Assembly: GCF_028287845.1 (NCBI RefSeq)
Contig: NZ_JAQBOW010000099.1
Coordinates: forward strand, 1 to 53,406
From: Mucilaginibacter sp.
GTDB taxonomy: Bacteria > Bacteroidota > Bacteroidia > Sphingobacteriales > Sphingobacteriaceae
Reading direction: 5' to 3'
Length of the DNA: 53,406 nt
The notes beneath the pieces were generated by a model. It was not told the origin of the DNA. It saw only the letters and a list, made by a program, of their open reading frames with translations, and did not search any database. This document shows, piece after piece, positions 17,357-24,454 of the stretch. A program made the position numbers and the translations under genes. Positions within the stretch are counted from its first letter, which is position 1. Every line of letters starts with the position of its first letter.

Positions 17357-17521
17357 ATGGACAAACAAAAGCAAGGATTTGATAAGGCTGAACTTGATCT
17401 ATTGAAAGAGGGGTTAAAGAGAAGTTATAAAGAACGCTTTGAAATGGCTACCCGGCTATACAAAATTCAACAAACCATGAATAAGGCTACTATAACTCAT
17501 AAACCCTTTATCAGCAAATAA
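17357..17521 (+). CDS. Small charged protein upstream of nucleotidyltransferase
   Basis: A 54-residue open frame (ATG 17357, TAA 17519-17521) encodes a Lys/Glu-rich, helix-prone protein: MDKQKQGFDKAELDLLKEGL, then KRSYKERFEMATRLYKIQQTM and a short tail. It ends three bases before the GTG start of the nucleotidyltransferase, so the two are almost certainly co-translated. I do not recognise a named family. The arrangement (tiny helical protein plus nucleotidyltransferase) resembles toxin-antitoxin pairs, where the small partner binds or is modified by the transferase, but that role is an inference. It lies inside the tRNA-bounded islet. Confidence 0.65.
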   Translation: MDKQKQGFDKAELDLLKEGLKRSYKERFEMATRLYKIQQTMNKATITHKPFISK

Positions 17522-17524
17522 TTT

Positions 17525-18004
17525 GTGGATATTTTTGATGAAGAAATATTAAATTTCTGGAAGGCTCTTCAGGATAACAGTGTACAATATATACTGGTTG
17601 GAGGTTATGCCATAAATTTACATGGCTATCAACGATTTACCGGCGATCTGGATATTTGGATAAAAGATAGCTTAACAAACAGGCAGATGTTGCGTAAGGC
17701 TTTTATAGCTTGTGATATGGGCGATTTCCCGATGCTGGAGCATATGCAATTTGTACCCGGCTGGACAGACTTTCATTTAAATAATAACATGCGCTTAGAT
17801 ATTTTAATTGATATGAAGGGCCTTGAGGGTTATACTTTTGATGAATGCTTACAAATGGCTTCGGTTGCAGATATTGAAAACGTCAGTGTCCCGTTCCTGC
17901 ATATTAACCAGTTAATTGAAAATAAAAAAATAGTTAACCGCCCAAAAGATCAAATTGATGTATTGGCACTTGAAGAGATACGTAGATTAAGAGATAACCC
18001 ATAG
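17525..18004 (+). CDS. Nucleotidyltransferase-fold protein (MNT/AbiEii-like)
   Basis: A 159-residue protein with the minimal nucleotidyltransferase core. YILVGGYAINLHGYQRFTGD (about 19-38) gives the GG loop, and the following DLDIWIKD supplies the D-x-D metal-binding pair. RLDILID (about 93-99) fits the third acidic strand. Proteins of this fold transfer NMP groups to RNA, protein or small molecules, and several act as toxins or antitoxins. The start is GTG at 17525, chosen because it closely follows the small upstream gene. The stop codon overlaps the 5' side of a tRNA-like sequence (17996-18074). The substrate is unknown. Its place in a tRNA-flanked islet suggests horizontal acquisition. 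Confidence 0.75.
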   Translation: MDIFDEEILNFWKALQDNSVQYILVGGYAINLHGYQRFTGDLDIWIKDSLTNRQMLRKAFIACDMGDFPMLEHMQFVPGWTDFHLNNNMRLDILIDMKGLEGYTFDECLQMASVADIENVSVPFLHINQLIENKKIVNRPKDQIDVLALEEIRRLRDNP

Positions 18005-18074
18005 TTAGAGATTGGCAGGAATGCCAGCCTCAAAGACTTGTGATAAACTTGCCGGTTCGACTCCGGCGCTGGGT
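17996..18074 (+). pseudogene. Degenerate tRNA-Leu(CAA)-like sequence
   Basis: The 3' part is a copy of the intact tRNA-Leu at 13272: 18050-18082 is identical over 33 bases to the reverse strand of 13265-13297, covering the T arm, acceptor 3' strand and the ACAAAGCC beyond it. Upstream bases keep a tRNA-like outline (ATTGGCAGG in the D loop, CTCAAAG in the anticodon loop), but the acceptor has only five pairs and the anticodon stem has mismatches. The 5' end lies in the nucleotidyltransferase stop region. It is most likely a non-functional remnant or a recombination footprint. Confidence 0.55.
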
Positions 18075-18106
18075 ACAAAGCCTGATGTGAAAGCATCGGG
18101 CTTTGT
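18075..18106 (+). terminator. Terminator-like hairpin after tRNA remnant
   Basis: ACAAAGCCTGATG (18075-18087) pairs with CATCGGGCTTTGT (18094-18106) with one G-U pair. It may end the small-protein/nucleotidyltransferase transcript. It starts with the same ACAAAGCC as the hairpin next to the intact tRNA-Leu(CAA). Confidence 0.6.
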
Positions 18107-18220
18107 CTGTTGATAGGCGGAATAACACCAGCTATGGGCTGGATTCTACGATATTTTTGAAGGGATATCAGCGGTTGATCTCACCCAATAGCTGAAACAC
18201 ACCGCTTACTTTCTCCCCGA

Positions 18221-18500
18221 TTAAGCAACCATGCTTAACCGATACCCATTTTAATAAAACTTCTCCCGCCAGTTTCAAGGCAAATACTTTCACTTATAAG
18301 GGTATAAGTATGTACTTTGCATCGCGTAAACTCTTGACAAGCCACACAACTTCATTTAGACCTTTTATAATTGGCTACTCTGAAAAATATGTCCCCCCCC
18401 CCGCCCGGTTAAGCGTCCCACGCTTAACCGATGCCCGTCAGGAGCGCGGACGCTCTTGGCTGTTTGCATTCTATCGGAATACGCTTGAACGGGCGGGGGA
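18221..18500. repeat. REP-like palindromes and poly-C tract in islet
   Basis: A unit of the form TTAAGC-N-GCTTAACCGATRCCCRT occurs twice: around 18221-18248, and as a stronger palindrome GGTTAAGCGT/ACGCTTAACC at 18407-18416 and 18420-18429. The second copy is enclosed by CCCCCGCCCG (18398-18407) and CGGGCGGGGG (18490-18499), so 18398-18499 forms a nested palindromic element. It begins with a run of ten C residues (18393-18402). The stretch 18107-18521 holds no credible gene. Confidence 0.55.
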
Positions 18501-18521
18501 GAATTAAATAATATTATAGAA

Positions 18522-18561
18522 TTCACGGCGTGGGAGTTCGAGTCCCTTCTTCCGCACAAAA
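18522..18561 (+). repeat. Displaced 3' end of tRNA-Leu(TAG), candidate attachment site
   Basis: These 40 bases repeat 17200-17239 in direct orientation with one mismatch (G to A at 18535). They comprise the variable-arm end, T arm, acceptor 3' strand and CAAAA tail. No tRNA 5' half precedes them. This is the pattern left when an element integrates into a tRNA 3' end and restores the gene at one side. No integrase is present in the intervening 1.3 kb. Confidence 0.7.
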
Positions 18562-18565
18562 TGAG

Positions 18566-18600
18566 AAAACCCTCTTTAAAGAAATTTAGAGAGGGTTTTT
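18566..18600 (+). terminator. Rho-independent terminator beyond the displaced tRNA end
   Basis: AAAACCCTCT (18566-18575) pairs with AGAGGGTTTT (18590-18599), followed by further T residues. It may be the original terminator of tRNA-Leu(TAG), now separated from the tRNA by the islet. Confidence 0.75.
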
Positions 18601-18638
18601 GTTTTTAGGGTTTAGAAGGGAGCGTTTTAATCAACCTG

Positions 18639-18882
18639 CTATTTTTGTTTAACCTCTTTTTCCTGCAATAACTCGAGGATCTTATCCAACTTATCTATTT
18701 CAATCGAATTAAGTTTCTTCAGTAATTGCTCTATTTCCTTTTTTGCTTCCACATTTGTTTTAAAGTCCTGCTCGGCATGGTGGCGATCGCAGCGGTTTAA
18801 TTCAAGGTAAGTTGAGGGAAGACTTTTGTTACTGTTCCGCTGAAATTGCGTTCACACCTTTAGGTCTGTTTTTATTGTCCAT
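18639..18882 (-). pseudogene. Decayed gene, DUF1003-like C-terminal remnant
   Basis: On the reverse strand, an ATG at 18882 opens a 17-codon frame (MDNKNRPKGVNAISAEQ) that stops at 18829. A different frame is open from 18851 to the TAG at 18641-18639 and reads YLELNRCDRHHAEQDFKTNV then EAKKEIEQLLKKL. The second part resembles the cytoplasmic C-terminal helix of DUF1003 membrane proteins (N-R-x-x-x-x-x-x-AExDFxxN-x-KAxxEI). The membrane region expected between start and tail is missing, so this looks like an internally deleted, frameshifted gene next to the tRNA islet. The family assignment is tentative. Confidence 0.45.
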
Positions 18883-18923
18883 GGCGATAAAACATTAAGG
18901 GCTGTAATCTTGTATAAACAATT

Positions 18924-19559
18924 ATGGAAAAATTATTTACCCTTATATTAATACTATCTTCAATTTGTGTATTTGCACAAAATCCATCGGTAGCCCCTAC
19001 GATTGGGAGAGCGATAATCGTCCATCCGGGCCCCAAACCAATGCACAAAGATTCGGTCACAGAATCTGATACTACAAAAGAAAATAAAGAACCCCGCTAT
19101 TACTATCTTTCTATAAATACAAACGCTTTTGTGAACACTAAAGGTGGTTTTGGCAGGCGCTTTTCGCCGACGATAGAGTTTGGCCGTACTTACGGTATTT
19201 TTGATATAGGGTTGGCGACCGGAAAGATCAATATCCTACACGGAGATACCACCCAATATATTGAGTTCAGGCCGACCATTAATATTTTTTCCAAAGGCAG
19301 GTTCGCCGAGGGCTTGTGTTTAGGCGCCGGGTATGTATTTGGGGCCAAACAAAGTATGATGACAGAGATTTGCAATAGCATTAACTTCAATATTTCAGAA
19401 AATATAGCCATAGCGGTCACACAGGGTTATTGTTTCTTTGATGGTACAAATGACAGCAGGAACGCACAATATATGGGTCTTTCATTTACCTATAACTTTC
19501 TGAGGAGCCATAGCGTGAACAAACAGCGAAAGAAGAAGGCTATTACAAGTGATCATTAA
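18924..19559 (+). CDS. Secreted outer-membrane beta-barrel-like protein, unknown
   Basis: A 211-residue protein with a signal peptide (MEKLFTLILILSSICVFAQ), a polar linker rich in Asp/Glu/Lys (about 38-55), then a beta-rich domain from about residue 57. Its alternating strands and glycines (YYYLSINTNAFVNTKGGFG, PTIEFGRTYGIFDIGLATG, GLCLGAGYVFGAK, MGLSFTYNFL) fit a small eight-stranded outer-membrane barrel. The C-terminal tail after the last strand is basic (KQRKKKAITSDH). I do not recognise a specific family. It is monocistronic, ended by the terminator at 19723-19750. Confidence 0.7.
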   Translation: MEKLFTLILILSSICVFAQNPSVAPTIGRAIIVHPGPKPMHKDSVTESDTTKENKEPRYYYLSINTNAFVNTKGGFGRRFSPTIEFGRTYGIFDIGLATGKINILHGDTTQYIEFRPTINIFSKGRFAEGLCLGAGYVFGAKQSMMTEICNSINFNISENIAIAVTQGYCFFDGTNDSRNAQYMGLSFTYNFLRSHSVNKQRKKKAITSDH

Positions 19560-19722
19560 CATTTATTAGTTAACTAGTTCACTCAATTCGATAATATAGC
19601 AATTATTTTTTCGCCTAATAGCTTATTGATTATCAGCAAGCTATCTTAAAAGTGCTCTAATGAATAAAATCTAACGGAATTAAAAAATCCGGATCATTCA
19701 AATTGATTTTCCGCACTGCATT

Positions 19723-19750
19723 AACCCGGTCAATTTGATCGGGTTTTTTT
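19723..19750 (+). terminator. Rho-independent terminator
   Basis: AACCCGGTC pairs with GATCGGGTT (one mismatch), followed by a run of T. It lies between the barrel gene and the CocE hydrolase gene. Confidence 0.7.
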
Positions 19751-19807
19751 GTTTCTCTGGCTAATTGAAATTCAATATATTTACATTTAACGTATTTCTA
19801 TTTCACA

Positions 19808-21658
19808 ATGAAAAAATTAGCCTTCCTTATCATTACCTTTTTTCCTATTGGAGTTTTTGCTCAAAATGCAGATTCTACATGGTTTGTAAATAATTATATC
19901 AAAAAGGAGGTCTCTATCCCCATGCGCGATGGTGTAAAGCTTTTTACATCCATTTACCAGCCTAAAGATCAGTCAGAAAAGCACCCTATATTAATCACCC
20001 GCACCCCCTATTCTATTGCACCTTACGGCAACGTGTATAAAGCTTACTGGCGAAGTTATATGATGAAATATTGCAGAGAGGGTTATGTTCTGGTTAACCA
20101 GGATATCCGGGGGAAATATATGAGCGAAGGTATATTTGAAGTGGTAAGGCCCTTAAATCCAAATAAAAAGACCAACAAAGATATTGACGAGGCAAGCGAC
20201 AGTTATGACACTATCGACTGGCTGTTAAAAAATGTAGATAATAATAATGGCAATGTGGGCGCTATCGGTATTTCGTTTCCGGGGTTTTATGCTACTATGG
20301 TTGCTTTGAGCGGACATCCGGCTTTAAAAGCGGTTAGTCCGCAGGCACCGGTTACTGATCGTTTTTTTGGTGACGACGACCATCATAACGGTGTTTTAAT
20401 GTTGATGGATGCTTTTGATTTCCATGTGGCTGGCGGTTTTAGCGCGCCAAGCGGAACGCCTTCAACCAAAGGACGAAGGGGGTTCCGTATTACCGATCAG
20501 GATAACTATAATTATTATTTAAAAATGGGCGCTATGCCAAACTTTACCAAATTGAGTGGCGATACCATGAAGTTTTGGAGTGATATGATGAACCATCCAA
20601 ATTTGGATGCCTGGTGGAAGGCACGCGATGCCAGGACGGGCATGAAAGACGTAAAACCAGCTATGTTAATAACAGGCGGACTATTTGATGCCGAAGATGG
20701 TTATGGCGCCTGGAACACTTACAAAGCGTTAATAAAGCAAAGCCCCCAAACCAATAGCAAACTGGTAATTGGCCCCTGGTACCACGGGCAATGGGCCAGT
20801 AATGATGGCACGCATTTAGGAAATGTGCAGTTTGGCAGCAATACCGCAACTTATTACCAGGATATGGAGGTGCCATTTTTTAATTACTACCTCAAAAGAA
20901 AAGGTACCGACAACTTAAGCAAAGTGACCATCTTTTTTTCGGGTGAGGATAAATGGCGCAGTTTTTCGCAATGGCCGTTGGCTGATATTAAACCAACCCC
21001 CATCTACCTGAAAGAAAATGGAAAGCTATCATTTGAGGCCTCAACAACTCAAAAACCTACATTCGACAGCTATATTAGCGATCCGGCCAAACCTGTTCCC
21101 TATACCGAAAAAGTGCACTCAAAGCGTACCCGCGAATACATGGATGATGACCAGCGCTTTGCGGCACGCCGCGCGGATGTACTGGTTTATGATACAGGCC
21201 TATTAACAGATGATATAACTTTAGCCGGCCCAATAGTTGCCGACCTGTTGGTTAGTTTATCAAGTACTGACGCTGATTTTGTAGTAAAGCTGATAGATGT
21301 GTTCCCGGAAAATACGCCGGTTGACCCTGTTACCAAATATCCAATGGGCGGTTACCAGATGCTGGTACGGGCAGAAATTATGCGCGGCAAGTTTCGCGAC
21401 AGTTTTTCGGCACCCCAGCCATTTGTACCGGGCAAGCCTACACAAGTGAAATTTACTTTGCCGGATGTTGCCCATACTTTTAAAAAAGGGCATAAATTGA
21501 TGATACAGATACAAAGCTCCTGGTTCCCCCTTACTGACAGGAACCCGCAGCAGTTTGTTGACATTAACAAAGCTAAGGATACTGACTTTGTAAAAGAAAC
21601 CATTAACGTTTATCATAATAGCTCTAAAATAATATTGCCGGTAATAATGATCAGGTAA
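19808..21658 (+). CDS. Secreted CocE/NonD family alpha/beta hydrolase
   Basis: A 616-residue exported hydrolase of the X-Pro dipeptidyl-peptidase/cocaine esterase/glutaryl-7-ACA acylase group. The signal peptide ends GVFAQ. The alpha/beta core carries PMRDGVKLFTSIYQP (about 37-51), ITRTPYSI and the nucleophile elbow GISFPG with Ser156. The triad Asp and His lie in the DAEDGYGAW and GPWYHGQW segments. The C-terminal jelly-roll domain (about 420-616) includes RRADVLVYDTGLLTDDITLAG. The family cleaves esters or N-acyl amides. The natural substrate is unknown. It is flanked by strong terminators on both sides, so it is an independent unit. Confidence 0.9.
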   Translation: MKKLAFLIITFFPIGVFAQNADSTWFVNNYIKKEVSIPMRDGVKLFTSIYQPKDQSEKHPILITRTPYSIAPYGNVYKAYWRSYMMKYCREGYVLVNQDIRGKYMSEGIFEVVRPLNPNKKTNKDIDEASDSYDTIDWLLKNVDNNNGNVGAIGISFPGFYATMVALSGHPALKAVSPQAPVTDRFFGDDDHHNGVLMLMDAFDFHVAGGFSAPSGTPSTKGRRGFRITDQDNYNYYLKMGAMPNFTKLSGDTMKFWSDMMNHPNLDAWWKARDARTGMKDVKPAMLITGGLFDAEDGYGAWNTYKALIKQSPQTNSKLVIGPWYHGQWASNDGTHLGNVQFGSNTATYYQDMEVPFFNYYLKRKGTDNLSKVTIFFSGEDKWRSFSQWPLADIKPTPIYLKENGKLSFEASTTQKPTFDSYISDPAKPVPYTEKVHSKRTREYMDDDQRFAARRADVLVYDTGLLTDDITLAGPIVADLLVSLSSTDADFVVKLIDVFPENTPVDPVTKYPMGGYQMLVRAEIMRGKFRDSFSAPQPFVPGKPTQVKFTLPDVAHTFKKGHKLMIQIQSSWFPLTDRNPQQFVDINKAKDTDFVKETINVYHNSSKIILPVIMIR

Positions 21659-21666
21659 AGCATAAT

Positions 21667-21707
21667 AAAAACAAAAGCCAATCAAAAATTGATTGGCTTT
21701 TGTTTTT
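21667..21707. terminator. Strong bidirectional-type terminator hairpin
   Basis: A perfect 19-bp stem (21667-21685 with 21689-21707) and a three-base loop, A-rich on the left and T-rich on the right, follows the CocE hydrolase stop by eight bases. Confidence 0.88.
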
Positions 21708-21820
21708 ATAGGTATTATATGAATAAAAAAAATAAATCGGTTAACCAGTACACGTTCAGTCGTTTTATTATATCTTAGTGTAGCTTTTACGCTACCCATT
21801 TAAACCAAAAAATAAATATT

Positions 21821-22705
21821 ATGATATCAAGACGTTCATTCGTTAAGACCTCGGCTGTGCTTTCTGCCGGGCTTTTGGCAGCACCACGCTTATTTGCTTA
21901 TGATAAAAAATACATAGGCCTGCAACTATACACGGTTAGAGATGCCATGCAGGCTGACCCTGCCGCCGCGCTTGCAAAAGTAGCGCAGGTAGGTTACAAC
22001 TCTGTTGAAGGCGCAACCTATACCGGCGATGAGAAATTTTATGGTATGGATACTAAATCCTTCAGCAAAGTGCTTAAACAAAATGGCCTGGTAATGTTAA
22101 GCAGCCATTATCGCCTTGGCGAAGAACAAACTAATGGAAAAGACACCCCCGGTACCATGCTGCATGGCTGGGATAAAGCTGTTGAAGATGCGCACGAAAT
22201 TGGCTTGAAATACATGGTTTGTGCCTATCTTTCAAACCCGGAAAGAGGTAGTTTAGACCATTACAAAAAACTGGCTGATGATTTTAATACTGCTGGCGAG
22301 AAATGTAAAAAAGCAGGCATACAATTCTGCTATCATAATCATGACTTTGAATTTATACAGCAGGATGGAAAATATCCTTATGAAACGCTATTGAAAAATA
22401 CAGACAAAGACGCGGTTAAAATGGAAATGGATCTGTATTGGGTTACTAAAGCTAAGCAGGATCCTATCGCGTTAATTAATGAAAATCCGGGCAGGTTCCC
22501 GTTATTTCATGTTAAGGATATGGATAACACACCCAAAGCCAACTTTACCGAAGTTGGAAACGGCATAATTGATTTCAAGAAAATATTCACACATGCCGAT
22601 AAAGCAGGAATGAAATATTTCTTTGTTGAACAAGATAAAACTCCCGGCGATCCGTTTGCAAGTATTAAGCAGAGCTTTGACTATATTAAAAATAATCTGG
22701 TATAG
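21821..22705 (+). CDS. Tat-exported sugar phosphate isomerase/epimerase family protein
   Basis: A 294-residue TIM-barrel protein of the xylose isomerase-like/AP endonuclease 2 family. The N-terminus MISRRSFVKTSAVLSAGLLA is a twin-arginine signal (SRRSFVK), so the folded protein should be exported to the periplasm. The barrel shows IGLQLYTVRDAM (about 31-42), FCYHNHDFEF (about 169-178), KMEMDLYWVTKA (about 200-211), FHVKDMD and KYFFVEQDK, the last four supplying the Glu, Asp and His of a metal site. Members act on sugars or inositols, and many Bacteroidota have several of unknown substrate. It has its own terminator at 22726-22754. Confidence 0.88.
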   Translation: MISRRSFVKTSAVLSAGLLAAPRLFAYDKKYIGLQLYTVRDAMQADPAAALAKVAQVGYNSVEGATYTGDEKFYGMDTKSFSKVLKQNGLVMLSSHYRLGEEQTNGKDTPGTMLHGWDKAVEDAHEIGLKYMVCAYLSNPERGSLDHYKKLADDFNTAGEKCKKAGIQFCYHNHDFEFIQQDGKYPYETLLKNTDKDAVKMEMDLYWVTKAKQDPIALINENPGRFPLFHVKDMDNTPKANFTEVGNGIIDFKKIFTHADKAGMKYFFVEQDKTPGDPFASIKQSFDYIKNNLV

Positions 22706-22725
22706 CCGTTAAATTTTACTGACAT

Positions 22726-22754
22726 AAAAAGGAGCATAAAAAATGCTCCTTTTT
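22726..22754 (+). terminator. Rho-independent terminator
   Basis: AAAAAGGAGCAT (22726-22737) pairs with ATGCTCCTTTTT (22743-22754) around a five-base loop, directly after the isomerase/epimerase gene. Confidence 0.88.
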
Positions 22755-22763
22755 TATTGGGTG

Positions 22764-22797
22764 CTGTTTCACAAATTAATGAAACACCATGAAACAG
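22764..22797. repeat. TGTTTCA/TGAAACA inverted repeat
   Basis: CTGTTTCA (22764-22771) is inverted at TGAAACAG (22790-22797), with a third copy, TGAAACA, at 22780. It is the same heptamer as in the gaps near 14.8, 24.3 and 43.5 kb. Confidence 0.45.
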
Positions 22798-22828
22798 TAC
22801 AAAAGTTGAAGAATACTAATACCAACTC

Positions 22829-23017
22829 CATGTCATTTCGAATGAGGTACGAGAGAGAAATCTCCTATGATTTACACAACGAACTTTGCATGGTGTACAT
22901 TTATATTGCAATCTCCGGCTTTTTTTTCCATCTCCTGTGCGACCATAACCAATATTGTGGTTTCTCCCTGATCAAAGTTTCCAGGTATCTTACATGAATA
23001 TTGGTAATCTCATAAGG
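22829..23017. repeat. Duplicated acyltransferase 3' fragment plus ATGTCATTTCG-type repeat
   Basis: 22869-23017 is a direct copy of 23304-23452, offset by 435 bases, with four mismatches in 149. The second copy is the 3' end of the lipid A acyltransferase gene, reverse strand 23336 onward, plus 32 bases beyond its stop. The first copy is an orphan fragment with no gene body. Just before it, ATGTCATTTCGAATGAGG... AGAAATCTC resembles a short intergenic repeat widespread in this phylum. A related AGATAAATCT lies before the second copy at 23289. Confidence 0.75.
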
Positions 23018-23055
23018 TTTCCTCTAAAAATCTTATCCGTAGAACTCGCAAATTT

Positions 23056-23063
23056 TATTTTTG
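23056..23063 (+). promoter_or_regulatory. -7 promoter box before the 52-residue membrane protein
   Basis: TATTTTTG matches TAnnTTTG and lies 49 bases upstream of the ATG at 23112. No -33 box is evident. Confidence 0.3.
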
Positions 23064-23111
23064 AAATATAAAGAGAATAATATTTAACTTTATACTTTCA
23101 ATTAAAACATT

Positions 23112-23270
23112 ATGAGAGTATTGATGGCGCCAATTATGGCTATCATTTTTTTAGGCTGGGTGTTTTATATAACTTTTATAACTAAGACGCTTAAAAAAAA
23201 TAAGAATGAAGTTTTTGCTGGATTCTTCTTTATAGCTGTTTGGGCGGTTATTTTATTGGTAGTAACCTAA
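23112..23270 (+). CDS. Small two-helix membrane protein (52 residues)
   Basis: An ATG at 23112 opens a frame ending TAA at 23268-23270. The product has two hydrophobic segments (MRVLMAPIMAIIFLGWVFYI and EVFAGFFFIAVWAVILLVVT) joined by a basic loop (TKTLKKNKN), the pattern of a small inner-membrane protein with a cytoplasmic positive loop. A TATTTTTG promoter box lies upstream at 23056. It sits between the two copies of the 149-bp duplication. No family is recognised. Confidence 0.5.
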   Translation: MRVLMAPIMAIIFLGWVFYITFITKTLKKNKNEVFAGFFFIAVWAVILLVVT

Positions 23271-23335
23271 AATATATTTAGTTACGAAAGATAAATCTTA
23301 TAAGATTTACACAACGAACTTTGCATGGTGTACAT

Positions 23336-24217
23336 TTATATTGCAATCTCCGGCTTTTTTTTCCATCTCCTGTGCGACCATAACCAATATTGCGGTTTCT
23401 CCCTAATTAAAGTTTCAAGGTATCTTACATGAATATTGGTAATCTCATAAGGCTTAGTTTGTTTTGGATTTTCAACCAAAGGCACTAAGGTATAAGTATA
23501 ATATCCTCTTTTTATATAATCTATTCTATAAAATATTACCACGCAGTCTATCACTTTAGTAAGCTTTTCAATGCCCAGGAATACAGCTGTGGGCTGATTA
23601 AGGAACATGGTAAAATAGTTAACTTCACTACTGGCAGGTGTTTGATCAGACACCAGCACAGTAAAGGTTAATTCATTTTTATGTTCGATCATTTTCCGCA
23701 GGGCTTGTTTCATGGCAACCATGGTTGCCCCAAACCGGGAACGCGTCCGGTTAAAAAAATCATTAAAAACAATATTCGATTGTGTTTTATAAACAATTAC
23801 CCTCCGTTTGTCGGTCAAAAAACCAAAGCTTAAAGTGGCCATTTCCCAGTTACAATAATGACCGGCCGCGGCAATAATACTTTTTCCCTTGCTAAAATAA
23901 TATTGCATTAATTCTGGGTTAGTCGGAACCATGCGGCGTTGTACTTCTTTTTTTGAAATACTGATGCACTTGATCGTTTCCATCGCCAGGTCGGCCAGGT
24001 ATTCAAAATACTTTCGCTCAATAATCAGGCGTTCCATTTCTGATTTTTCGGGAAAGGCGTTCCGCAGGTTTTCACGCACTACCGCTTTGCGATAGCTAAA
24101 TATATAATAAAGAAATATGAATAAAATATCGGATACAACGTATAAAAGCCAAAAAGGCAATAAAGAAACCAGGGACAACGAAATTGCGCCTAACTTGGAA
24201 AGCCATTTCCCTATCAT
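23336..24217 (-). CDS. Lipid A biosynthesis (LpxL/HtrB-type) acyltransferase
   Basis: A 293-residue membrane-associated acyltransferase that adds secondary acyl chains to lipid A. A hydrophobic N-terminal anchor (about 10-40) is followed by the catalytic H-x4-E motif GHYCNWE (His120, Glu125). Downstream come VLVSDQTPAS, PTAVFLGIEKL and the C-terminal WLWSHRRWKKKP that ends most LpxL/LpxM proteins. Length fits Bacteroidota LpxL homologues. The gene is monocistronic. Its last 117 bases and 32 bases beyond its stop are duplicated as an orphan fragment at 22869-23017. The exact acyl donor and position are not readable from sequence. Confidence 0.88.
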   Translation of the reverse strand: MIGKWLSKLGAISLSLVSLLPFWLLYVVSDILFIFLYYIFSYRKAVVRENLRNAFPEKSEMERLIIERKYFEYLADLAMETIKCISISKKEVQRRMVPTNPELMQYYFSKGKSIIAAAGHYCNWEMATLSFGFLTDKRRVIVYKTQSNIVFNDFFNRTRSRFGATMVAMKQALRKMIEHKNELTFTVLVSDQTPASSEVNYFTMFLNQPTAVFLGIEKLTKVIDCVVIFYRIDYIKRGYYTYTLVPLVENPKQTKPYEITNIHVRYLETLIREKPQYWLWSHRRWKKKPEIAI

Positions 24218-24364
24218 TGTTTATATTTTTTGCATACTTAGATAGCTGCAACATTATAGTAGAATATAAAATATAATAATATTGTTTCAAATATTATTAT
24301 TAAAATTTCCACCCCCGTGCTGCTGTAGCCCCGCTCCCACTAGTTTCCCTCTCTTGGTTGCGCA

Positions 24365-24389
24365 TTGTTTCAATTGGAAATTGAAACAA
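24365..24389. repeat. Perfect TTGTTTCAATT/AATTGAAACAA inverted repeat
   Basis: Eleven-base arms 24365-24375 and 24379-24389 flank a three-base spacer. It lies between the acyltransferase start and the usher-like stop, and contains the recurring TGTTTCA heptamer. Another copy is at 24283. Confidence 0.55.
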
Positions 24390-24454
24390 GAAATTTAAAT
24401 TATTACCTAATTGCAACGCCCTAATTTTCTTTACATCATCAAAATAAACTATAC

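Noticed and set aside
18310..18507. Open frame of 65 codons in the islet, and its antisense twin at 18365-18559
   Set aside because: Both run through the poly-C tract and REP-like palindromes and the displaced tRNA end, with no protein-like pattern.
22743..22997. Open frame of 84 codons
   Set aside because: It begins in a terminator stem and continues antisense through the duplicated acyltransferase fragment.
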